A DNA stretch of 32,258 bases from Actinomadura sp. GC306 (lineage in GTDB: Bacteria > Actinomycetota > Actinomycetes > Streptosporangiales > Streptosporangiaceae): the NCBI RefSeq assembly GCF_004348665.1, contig NZ_SMKM01000039.1, positions 1-32,258 of the forward strand. The letters are read 5' to 3'. A program made the position numbers and the translations under genes. Within the stretch, counting starts at the first letter, position 1. Each line of letters starts with the position of its first letter. The notes under the pieces were generated by a model, which did no database searches, was not told where the DNA came from, and was given only the letters and a program-made list of their open reading frames with translations. Positions 26,171 to 32,258 of this stretch are shown piece by piece.

Positions 26171-26729
26171 CCGCCCCGCCGAGCGGCACCGCCAGGTCGC
26201 CGGGCTGTTCGGCGACCGGGTCCGCGGCACCGCGTCCTGGGACGCGCCGTCCCCGGTCGCCGGGTGGGCCGCCCGCGACGTCGTCCGCCACCTGACCGAC
26301 TGGTTCCCGGGGTTCCTGGCCGCCGGCGCCGGCATCGACCTGCCCCGCGGCCCCTCGGTGGACGAGGACCCGGTCGCGGCCTGGCAGGTGCACTGCGACG
26401 GCGTGCAGGCGGTGCTGGACGACCCGGAGACCCCGCGGCGCGAACTGACGAATCCGCACATCGGCACCCTGCCGCTCGACACCGCGATCGACCGGTTCTA
26501 CACCGCCGACGTGTTCATGCACACCTGGGACCTGGCCAGGGCCACCGGCCAGGACGACCGGCTCGACCCCGGCTTCTGCGCCGAGCTCCTCGCGGGCATG
26601 GCGGAGGCGGAGGAGGCGATGCGCTCCTCCGGCCAGTACGGGGCCCGCGTCCAGGTGCCCGGCGACGCCGACGTCCAGACGAGGCTGCTCGGCTTCATCG
26701 GCCGGGACCCGCACTGGCCGGGCACCTGA
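26157..26729 (+). CDS. DinB-like TIGR03086-family / maleylpyruvate isomerase N-terminal-type protein
   Basis: This 190-residue protein resembles the actinobacterial DinB/MDMPI-N four-helix-bundle group. Features seen are WAARDVVRHLTDWFPGFL, where the His would be a metal ligand, DRFYTADVFMHTWDLARATGQD with a second His, and VQVPGDADVQTRLLGFIGRDPHW at the C-terminus. Related proteins use mycothiol and a divalent metal; this is family knowledge, not shown here. ATG 26157 overlaps the SRPBCC gene by 14 bp, making a three-gene ArsR operon ended by a hairpin. Confidence 0.85.
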   Translation: MALSDRPAERHRQVAGLFGDRVRGTASWDAPSPVAGWAARDVVRHLTDWFPGFLAAGAGIDLPRGPSVDEDPVAAWQVHCDGVQAVLDDPETPRRELTNPHIGTLPLDTAIDRFYTADVFMHTWDLARATGQDDRLDPGFCAELLAGMAEAEEAMRSSGQYGARVQVPGDADVQTRLLGFIGRDPHWPGT

Positions 26730-26742
26730 GCCGGGCGGGGCC

Positions 26743-26771
26743 GGGCCGGGCACGGCGCGGGTGCCCGGCCC
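26743..26771 (+). terminator. Terminator hairpin after the ArsR operon
   Basis: GGGCCGGGCAC (26743-26753) and GTGCCCGGCCC (26761-26771) form a perfect 11-bp stem with a 7-nt loop, followed by TTCC. It separates the ArsR operon from the aldehyde dehydrogenase gene. Confidence 0.7.
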
Positions 26772-26821
26772 TTCCCCGGCCGCCCTTCCCGCGGGCGGTG
26801 ACTCGTGAGGAAATATGGGGA

Positions 26822-26841
26822 GGTGCACAGGTACGTGCACC
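26822..26841 (+). promoter_or_regulatory. Palindromic operator candidate before the aldehyde dehydrogenase
   Basis: GGTGCAC (26822-26828), spacer AGGTAC, GTGCACC (26835-26841) is a perfect 7-bp inverted repeat 23 bp upstream of the start. Its size suits a dimeric TetR- or GntR-type regulator. No candidate regulator gene lies beside it in the window. Confidence 0.45.
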
Positions 26842-26864
26842 ACCGCGACGACAGGGAGACGCCC

Positions 26865-28328
26865 GTGGGACTGCTGGACAGCGTCGACTGGCAGGGGAAC
26901 ATCTTCAAGAACGGCACCTGGACGGCCGGGCGCGGCGGCGACTACGCCGTGGTCGAACCCGCCACCGGCGGTGAACTCGGCCGGATGGGGCAGGCCACCC
27001 CCGAGGACGTCGCCGAGGCCGCCGCCGGCGCGGCCGAGGCGCAGCGGGAGTGGGCCGCCATGCCGCACACCGCACGCGCCGCCGTCATGCGCAAGGCCGG
27101 CGACCTCTGGCAGCGGCACGCGGAGGAGATCAGCGGCTGGAACGTCCGCGAGGTCGGCGCCGTCCCCGGGATGGCCGGTTTCGCCCTGCACGTGGCGGCC
27201 GAGGAGTGCTACGCGGCCGCCGCGCTGCCCGGCCGCGGGATCGGCGAGATCCTCCCGTCGGAGGAGCCGCGGCTGTCCATGGCGCGCCGCATGCCGGCCG
27301 GGGTCGTCGCGGTCATCGCCCCGTTCAACGTGCCGATCATCCTCGGCATCCGCTCGGTGGCCCCGGCGCTCGCGCTCGGCAACGCCGTCCTGCTCAAGCC
27401 CGACCCGCGCACCGCCGTCACCGGCGGCACGCTGATGGCCCGCGTGTTCGAGGAGGCGGGCGTGCCGCCCGGCGTCCTGCACATGCTGCCGGGCGGCGCC
27501 GACGTCGGCGAGGCGCTGGTCACCGACCCGAACGTCCGGGTCATCTCCTTCACCGGCTCCACCCCCGTCGGCCGCCGCATCGGCGAACTGGCCGGGAGCC
27601 ACCTCAAGCGCGCCCACCTGGAGCTCGGCGGCAACTCCGCCCTGCTCGTCCTGGACGACGCCGACGTGGACGAGGCCGTGAACCTCGCCACCTGGGGCTC
27701 GTTCTTCCACCAGGGCCAGATCTGCATGACCGCCGGTCGCCACTTCGTCGCCGAGCGCCTCTACGACGACTTCGTGGAGCGCCTCGCCGCCAAGGCCGGC
27801 GACCTCCCGGTCGGGGACCCGGCCGCGGCCGAGGTCGCCCTCGGGCCCGTCATCGACGCCGGCCAGCGCGACCGGATCCACGGCATGGTCACCGCGACCG
27901 TCGACCAGGGCGCCAAGCTCGCCTCCGGAGGCACCTACGAGGAGCTCTTCTACCGCCCCACGGTCCTCGCCGACGCGCCCCTGACCGCCCCGGCCTTCGC
28001 CGAGGAGGTCTTCGGCCCCGTCGCCCCCGTCACGCGCGTCTCCTCGGTCGACCAGGCGGTGGAACTCGCCGCCGCCAGCGAGTACGGCCTGTCCCTCGGC
28101 ATCATCACCCGCGACGTCATGCGCGGCCTGGCCGTCGCCGAGCGGATCCCGACGGGGATCGTCCACATCAACGACCAGACCGTCAACGACGAGGCCAACG
28201 CCCCGTTCGGCGGCGTGCGCGCCTCCGGCACCGGCTCGCGCTTCGGCGGCGCCGCGGCCAACATCGAGGCGTTCACCGAGACCCGCTGGATCACCATGCG
28301 CGGCGAGGCCCCGCGGTACCCGCTGTGA
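26865..28328 (+). CDS. NAD(P)-dependent aldehyde dehydrogenase (benzaldehyde/vanillin dehydrogenase-like)
   Basis: This enzyme oxidises an aldehyde to its acid. The 487 residues carry Asn155 (APFNVP), Glu253 (LELGGNSAL) and the nucleophile Cys287 (FHQGQICMTAGR), all in their family places, and the C-terminal landmarks EEVFGPVAPVTRV and NAPFGGVRASGTGSRFGG. The overall pattern resembles the aromatic-aldehyde branch (XylC-type); substrate is not certain. GTG 26865 is chosen because AGGGAG lies eight bases upstream and it gives the usual family length; the frame stays open to GTG 26805, but that segment includes the palindromic operator. Single-gene transcription unit. Confidence 0.93.
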   Translation: MGLLDSVDWQGNIFKNGTWTAGRGGDYAVVEPATGGELGRMGQATPEDVAEAAAGAAEAQREWAAMPHTARAAVMRKAGDLWQRHAEEISGWNVREVGAVPGMAGFALHVAAEECYAAAALPGRGIGEILPSEEPRLSMARRMPAGVVAVIAPFNVPIILGIRSVAPALALGNAVLLKPDPRTAVTGGTLMARVFEEAGVPPGVLHMLPGGADVGEALVTDPNVRVISFTGSTPVGRRIGELAGSHLKRAHLELGGNSALLVLDDADVDEAVNLATWGSFFHQGQICMTAGRHFVAERLYDDFVERLAAKAGDLPVGDPAAAEVALGPVIDAGQRDRIHGMVTATVDQGAKLASGGTYEELFYRPTVLADAPLTAPAFAEEVFGPVAPVTRVSSVDQAVELAAASEYGLSLGIITRDVMRGLAVAERIPTGIVHINDQTVNDEANAPFGGVRASGTGSRFGGAAANIEAFTETRWITMRGEAPRYPL

Positions 28329-28334
28329 CGCGGG

Positions 28335-28376
28335 CCGGCGCCGGCCGGGCGGGGCCGCCCGCCCGGCCGGCGCCGG
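28335..28376. terminator. Perfect 19-bp bidirectional terminator hairpin
   Basis: The arms 28335-28353 and 28358-28376 are perfect reverse complements (left arm begins CCGGCGCCGG) around a GCCG loop. The hairpin lies six bases after the aldehyde dehydrogenase stop and directly abuts the stop codon of the convergent gene (28377-28379), so it can serve both. Confidence 0.8.
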
Positions 28377-30083
28377 TCACCAGGGGCCGACGACCGTGCG
28401 GTCCCCGGCGGTCCCGTAGGCCACGACGTGGACGATCGGGAGGCGCACCCGCTCCGGGTCCGGGCCGCCGGTGCGGGGACCGGGCACGACCAGCGGCGGC
28501 TCCCGGCCCGGCCGCGCCGGGTCCCCCACGTGCCGGCCGAGTTCGCCGACCGCCTCCAGCCGGGCGACCCGCGGCCCCGCCGCCGCCAGCAGGTGCCAGC
28601 GTCTCGGCGACCGCCACCACAGGACGGCGGTGGTGGACGCGGCGGACGGGGTGGTGTCGCTGTTCGTCCGGCCACGCGCCGACAGCACCCGCCCGCCGTC
28701 GGAGACCAGGACCGCGGTCCCGGGGACGGCCTCCGGGGCGGACGCGTCCACCGTCAGCAGCGTCGCCCGGCCGCCGCCGTCGGGCAGCTCACCGCTCCAC
28801 AGCCGGTTCAGCCACAGGTCGCCCGACTCGCTCAGCGTCGCGGCCCCCTCGCAGGCGACGGCGCGCAGCGCCGCCCGGCGGAACTCCTCCTCCGGTTCCG
28901 GCCGGCCGGGGAACCACACCCGCGGCGCCGCCGCCCGCGGGTCGTGCGAGGAGAGCTGCGTGACCGGCCGCGCCGTCCCGCCCGCCGCCGGCCGGAACGT
29001 CATCCGGAACACCACGTAGTTCTGGCAGCCCGGCGTGAACCAGTCCCACGGCAGGGGGTCGCTCAGCCCGTCCCGGACCTCCAGCGGCAGCCACGCCGGC
29101 GCCCGCTCCGCCGGCACCGCCGCCCGCACGTCCCGCAGCCAGGGCGGGACGAGGAAGCGCCACGTCATGCCGAGCATGATCAACTGCCCCGCGCCGGTCC
29201 GGAGCCCGCGGACCGACTCCACGCCGCGCGACATCCGCCGCTCGAAGTACTGCGCCACGCTCGGCGCGTCCCGCACGCCGGGGGTGTCGCGCAGCACGAC
29301 GAGGGAGGCGCCGTCCACCCTCCCGGCGTACAGGACGAAGACGCGGCCGACCGGCGGGTGGCGGTGGTGAGCCCGCCACGCGCCGGCGGCGCGGCGCAGC
29401 AGCGCCGTGTCGTGCCGCAGCCCGCCCTGGGCAGGCCACTCGCTGATCGAGGGCGCGGGCGTCTCGCGCCAGGCGCCGGGGCCGATCGCCGCGGGCCCGC
29501 CGGCCGCCTCCCCCGGCCGGGTGAGGACCGACCCGGCGGCCGCCAGCAGCGCCACCGCGACCGCGACCGCCGCGGCGACGCGCCACCCGGGCCGGGCGGA
29601 CGGCGGGCGGAGCCGGACGAGGTCGGGCTCGAACGCCTCGATCTCGACCCGCTGCGCCGCCTCGTCCAGGCCGGTCCGGGCGTCCACGGCGGCGGCGGCG
29701 CGCTCGACGTCCCCGAAGCCGGTGGGCCGGTGCGGGTCCAGTTCGGCGGTGACCTCGGGGACGGTGAGGCCGTCCATGCGCAGCAGGTACGCCAGCCGCT
29801 CGTGCGGCGGCAGCTCCGCCAGCGCCTCCCGGACGGGCCCGCGCGGTGCGGGCGCGGGCTCGGCGAAGAGGCGGTGCAGCGGGAACCGCCCGGCGGGAGG
29901 CTCGGTCAGCAGTGCGCCGATCAGCCGTGTCCGCTGCGCGGGGTAGCCGCCCGGCCGCCCCCGGGAAGCGCGCGCGGCGGCGCGGCGGGCGCGGGTGAGG
30001 GGGGCGTCGCCGTCGTCCAGCACCAGATACGCGAGCCTGAGAAGGCGGGCATAGTGCGCGCGGTCCACCGTGTACCTCCCCAC
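28377..30083 (-). CDS. Membrane protein with sigma-factor-like cytoplasmic domain
   Basis: No function is assigned. The N-terminal portion looks like a degenerate sigma-70 factor: YTVDRAHYARLLRLAYLVLDD recalls region 2 and LPPHERLAYLLRMDGLTVPEVTAEL recalls the region 4 helix-turn-helix. One membrane helix follows (WRVAAAVAVAVALLAAAGSVL), then about 350 residues that would lie outside the cell (WFTPGCQNYVVFRMTF, GLRTGAGQLIMLGMTWRFLVPPW). Topology is therefore N-in/C-out. GTG 30083 has GGGGGAGG seven bases upstream; GTG 30068 has its own GGGGAGG six bases upstream and is nearly as likely. It is divergent from the flavodoxin gene. A membrane-tethered regulator is one possible role, but the sigma-like part may be only structural. 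Confidence 0.75.
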   Translation of the reverse strand: MGRYTVDRAHYARLLRLAYLVLDDGDAPLTRARRAAARASRGRPGGYPAQRTRLIGALLTEPPAGRFPLHRLFAEPAPAPRGPVREALAELPPHERLAYLLRMDGLTVPEVTAELDPHRPTGFGDVERAAAAVDARTGLDEAAQRVEIEAFEPDLVRLRPPSARPGWRVAAAVAVAVALLAAAGSVLTRPGEAAGGPAAIGPGAWRETPAPSISEWPAQGGLRHDTALLRRAAGAWRAHHRHPPVGRVFVLYAGRVDGASLVVLRDTPGVRDAPSVAQYFERRMSRGVESVRGLRTGAGQLIMLGMTWRFLVPPWLRDVRAAVPAERAPAWLPLEVRDGLSDPLPWDWFTPGCQNYVVFRMTFRPAAGGTARPVTQLSSHDPRAAAPRVWFPGRPEPEEEFRRAALRAVACEGAATLSESGDLWLNRLWSGELPDGGGRATLLTVDASAPEAVPGTAVLVSDGGRVLSARGRTNSDTTPSAASTTAVLWWRSPRRWHLLAAAGPRVARLEAVGELGRHVGDPARPGREPPLVVPGPRTGGPDPERVRLPIVHVVAYGTAGDRTVVGPW

Positions 30084-30155
30084 GCCGGTACCTCCCCCCG
30101 CATTGTGCGCAGCGATCGGTAACGGCCGGGTAGCGGGCGCGGCGCCGCCCGAATG

Positions 30156-30190
30156 AGGGCGAAAGGCCCTGTACATAGGACCAACGGCCT
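30156..30190 (+). promoter_or_regulatory. Tandem DosR/DevR-like boxes upstream of flavodoxin
   Basis: AGGGCGAAAGGCCCT (30156-30170) differs at only two of 15 positions from the box before the hemerythrin gene at 14586. A second element, AGGACCAACGGCCT (30177-30190), is centred about 20 bp further on, the spacing of paired DosR sites on one helix face. They lie 62-96 bp upstream of the flavodoxin start, and could also affect the divergent membrane-protein gene. Confidence 0.6.
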
Positions 30191-30251
30191 ACTGCCCGGG
30201 CGCTCCTCCTGCTTGATCATGGAAGGGGAGAACGCAACCGGAGGTGAGGAC

Positions 30252-30851
30252 GTGGCCATCCTTGTGGGGTATGCGAGCGCGCACGGCTCCACGCGAGGCA
30301 TCGCCCAGCGGATCGGCGCGGTGCTGGCGGGGCGGGGCTTCGCGGTCGATGTCCGCCCGGTGGACGCGGTGCGGGACCTCGCGGGCCACGAGGCGGTCGT
30401 GCTGGGCAGCGCCGTCCACGACCAGGCGTGGCTGCCGGAGGCCCGCGGCCTCCTGCTCCGGGAGCGCGCCGCGCTGTCGCGGCGCCCGGTGTGGCTGTTC
30501 AGCGTCGGAGCCCCGCCCGCGGCGCACGGCCCCTGGCCCGGCACCGGCCCCAACGAAAACGCGCTGCTGACGGAGGGACTGCAAAGGCGGATCGGCGTCC
30601 GCGACCACCGGCGCTTCGCGGGGGTCCTCCTGCGCCAGCACATGCCGCTCGCCGCACGCCTGCGCCGCCGGCTCCTCGGCGTGCGCTACGGCGACCACCG
30701 GGACTGGCCGCGGATCGACACCTGGGCGTCGTCCATCGCCGACGACCTCGAAGCCGGCGGCTCCGTCCCCCGGCCGCGCCGCGCCGACCGGGTCGTCGTC
30801 CCGCTGCGCGTCCCGGGCCCGCCCCGGGGCAGAAGCTCAGCACTGCTCTGA
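30252..30851 (+). CDS. Flavodoxin-domain protein (HemG/flavodoxin_5-like)
   Basis: This is a soluble FMN-binding electron carrier or reductase of 199 residues. It begins VAILVGYASAHGSTRGIAQRIG, the phosphate-binding loop of flavodoxins, followed by the FMN-contact segments VVLGSAVHDQAWLPEA and VWLFSVGAPP. It resembles the menaquinone-dependent protoporphyrinogen oxidase-like flavodoxins, but no haem genes are nearby, so a general redox role is safer. GTG 30252 follows GGAGG by seven bases; the longer open frame upstream contains the DosR-like boxes and is not coding. The basic C-terminal tail (RRADRVVVPLRVPGPPRGR) is extra. Converges with the next gene across a 46-bp gap holding only a short CCCC/GGGG stem. 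Confidence 0.88.
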   Translation: MAILVGYASAHGSTRGIAQRIGAVLAGRGFAVDVRPVDAVRDLAGHEAVVLGSAVHDQAWLPEARGLLLRERAALSRRPVWLFSVGAPPAAHGPWPGTGPNENALLTEGLQRRIGVRDHRRFAGVLLRQHMPLAARLRRRLLGVRYGDHRDWPRIDTWASSIADDLEAGGSVPRPRRADRVVVPLRVPGPPRGRSSALL

Positions 30852-30897
30852 CCCCGCCAGGGGGGCAGTTCGGCGACGAGGTGCCCGGTGAGCGCCG

Positions 30898-32157
30898 TCA
30901 GCCCCGCTTGGGACGCAGCGCGGCCGGGCCGTGCCGGACCATCGAGCCGAGGGTGCGGTACCACGGCACGGCGGGATCGGGGTCGCGGCCCGCCGCCATG
31001 CGGTGGAGCTGGTCGGCATGCCACTGCACGTCCAGCGCGCTGTCGAGGGGGCGCAGGTCGGTGAGGCGCCCGAGCACCGCGCGGGCGCCGACCGCGATCG
31101 GCGGTACCTCCAGCCGCTCCTCGCCGCGTTCCAGGAGCGCCTTAGGCGCGTCGGGGGTGAGGCAGGTGGGCCGCCCGATGCCGACGATGTCGCAGTCGCC
31201 GTCGGCGAGGGCCCGCTCCATCGCGGCGCGGGTGCGGAACCCCCCGGTGACGGCGAGCGGCGTCCGCCCGGCGGCCTCGCGGACGGACCGCGCGTAGTCC
31301 AGGAAGTACGCTTCGCGCGCCCGGGTGGACTCGGCCAGCACCCCCATCATGGCCGGCGCCTCGTACGAGCCGCCGCTGATCTCGATGAGGTCGATCCCCT
31401 CCGCGACGAGGGCGCGGACGGCCTCGCGGGACTCCTCCTCGGTGAATCCGCCGCGCTGGAAGTCGGCGGAGTTGAGCTTGATCGCGACGGTGAACCCGGG
31501 GCGCACCGCGGCGCGGACGGCGCGCAGGACCGCCAGCACGAAGGCCCGGCGGCGCTCGGGGTCGCCGCCCCACGCGTCGTCGCGCCGGTTCGATGCCGGG
31601 GACAGGAACTGGGTGACGAGGTAGCCGTGGGCGGCGTGGATCTGCACCCCGTCGAACCCGGCGGCCTCGGCGACGGACGCGGCGGTGCCGAACCGCCCGA
31701 CGATCCCGCGGATCTCCTCGTCGGTGAGGGCGCGGGGCCTGGGGGCGCCGGGGACCCGGGCGGCGACCGCGCTGGGCGCGACCGGGCGGGTCCGCCCGGC
31801 GCGCCGGTTGGCCTGCCGGCCTGGGTGGTTGAGCTGCGCGAAGACCGGCCCGCCGTGCGCGCGGTAGCTCCCGGCCCACTTGGCCAGTGCGGCGAGGTGG
31901 CGGTCGTCCTCGATGACGACGTTGCCGGGCTCGTTCAGGTGCCGGGGGTCGACGGCGACGTTCCCGGTGACGAGCAGGCCGTATCCGCCGGTGCTCCACC
32001 GGCGGTAGAGGGTCTCCAGCCTCGCGCCGGGCGATCCGTCCGGCTCGGCGAGCCCCTCGCTCAGCGCCGACTTCATCAGCCGGTTCGGCAGGGTCAGCCC
32101 GGACGGCAGGGTGAGGGGCGCGCCCAGCCGGCCGCCGCTGGTCGGGGTGGGGGTCAT
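30898..32157 (-). CDS. NADH:flavin oxidoreductase / Old Yellow Enzyme family protein
   Basis: This is an FMN-dependent ene-reductase-type TIM barrel of 419 residues. Visible features are LTLPNRLMKSALSEGL at the N-terminus, FAQLNHPGRQ, the active-site HAAHGYLVTQFLSPASNRRDDAWGGDPERR, FTVAIKLNSADFQRGG, and the phosphate-binding end GDCDIVGIGRPTCL. The C-terminus extends about 80 residues past the barrel. ATG 32157 is chosen because MTPTPTSGGRLGAPLTLPSGL is a natural start. No ribosome site precedes it, but a -10-like TAGGCT ends eight bases before, suggesting a leaderless transcript. The frame remains open to 32247. Natural substrate unknown. Confidence 0.9.
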   Translation of the reverse strand: MTPTPTSGGRLGAPLTLPSGLTLPNRLMKSALSEGLAEPDGSPGARLETLYRRWSTGGYGLLVTGNVAVDPRHLNEPGNVVIEDDRHLAALAKWAGSYRAHGGPVFAQLNHPGRQANRRAGRTRPVAPSAVAARVPGAPRPRALTDEEIRGIVGRFGTAASVAEAAGFDGVQIHAAHGYLVTQFLSPASNRRDDAWGGDPERRRAFVLAVLRAVRAAVRPGFTVAIKLNSADFQRGGFTEEESREAVRALVAEGIDLIEISGGSYEAPAMMGVLAESTRAREAYFLDYARSVREAAGRTPLAVTGGFRTRAAMERALADGDCDIVGIGRPTCLTPDAPKALLERGEERLEVPPIAVGARAVLGRLTDLRPLDSALDVQWHADQLHRMAAGRDPDPAVPWYRTLGSMVRHGPAALRPKRG

Positions 32158-32227
32158 GGCGCCGAAGCCTATGCTCACCGTCGCCCCGCCGCGGCCCCGC
32201 CCCCGCCGCGTTGACTTGCGGCGTGTC

Positions 32228-32253
32228 GTTGTTATCCGGTCTTCCATAACAAC
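32228..32253. promoter_or_regulatory. 26-bp inverted repeat at the right edge, operator candidate
   Basis: GTTGTTAT (32228-32235) and ATAACAAC (32246-32253) are perfect inverted repeats around a 10-bp spacer, in an AT-rich pocket upstream of the oxidoreductase gene. A TTGACT hexamer at 32211-32216 could belong to a plus-strand promoter of a gene beyond the edge. A TetR-, MarR- or HxlR-type regulator is plausible. Confidence 0.5.
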
Positions 32254-32258
32254 AACAC

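Noticed and set aside
26805..26864. A longer N-terminus for the aldehyde dehydrogenase starting at GTG 26805.
   Set aside because: It would translate through the palindromic operator, adds 20 His/Arg-rich residues absent from the family, and GTG 26865 has the better ribosome site.
26118..28166. A minus-strand open frame of 682 codons opposite the aldehyde dehydrogenase, and others opposite permeases (8352-10001), ureC (15598-17343) and urtC (22039-23319).
   Set aside because: All are antisense to genes with full catalytic or family motifs and have no recognisable domains of their own.
30153..30251. A longer N-terminus for the flavodoxin starting at ATG 30153.
   Set aside because: It covers the DosR-like boxes, and the flavodoxin fold begins exactly at GTG 30252, which has GGAGG upstream.
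1..32258. CRISPR arrays, tRNA or rRNA genes, insertion sequences, prophage and integrases.
   Set aside because: No regularly spaced repeats, cloverleaf-like segments, transposase motifs or phage proteins were found on either strand.

Overview
The window is very GC-rich, with GTG starts, ATGA/GTGA gene overlaps and actinobacterial-type iron boxes. It comes from the chromosome of a filamentous actinomycete; genus cannot be fixed from the sequence, though a Streptosporangiales/Thermomonosporaceae-like organism would fit (inference). No rRNA, tRNA, CRISPR array, transposase or phage gene is visible.

Positions 1-14586 are most of a hydroxamate siderophore locus. On the minus strand a nonribosomal peptide synthetase (A-N-methyltransferase-T / C-A-T / runs off the left edge) lies downstream of a siderophore-binding lipoprotein. 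Divergently, two FecCD permeases and an ATPase form the uptake ABC transporter. An L-ornithine N5-monooxygenase (minus) then faces an N5-hydroxyornithine formyltransferase (plus), which is translationally coupled to an M20 peptidase. Both divergent promoter regions carry paired 19-bp DmdR/IdeR-type iron boxes. The gene set predicts a peptide siderophore containing formyl-hydroxyornithine and N-methylated residues (coelichelin/foroxymithine/scabichelin/albachelin type); the exact product cannot be read because the synthetase is truncated by the window.

Positions 14587-24845 form a nitrogen block. A small hemerythrin gene comes first, then ureABCFGD (urease structural and accessory genes, no ureE), then urtABCDE (a complete urea ABC importer). 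Both ureA and urtA are preceded by arrays of GTTAA/TTAAC or GAAAC pentamers with 11-bp periodicity, suggesting common GlnR-like nitrogen control. Urea is imported by UrtABCDE and hydrolysed by UreABC after nickel insertion by UreDFG.

Positions 24846-32258 are mixed genes: a small protein with three CxC pairs; an ArsR regulator-SRPBCC-DinB-like operon behind a perfect operator palindrome; an aldehyde dehydrogenase with its own palindrome; a membrane protein with a sigma-factor-like cytoplasmic part; a flavodoxin; and an Old Yellow Enzyme family oxidoreductase. Near-identical DosR/DevR-like boxes stand before both the hemerythrin and the flavodoxin genes, linking two separated genes to a probable hypoxia/redox regulon. 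Several transcription units end in perfect GC-rich hairpins.
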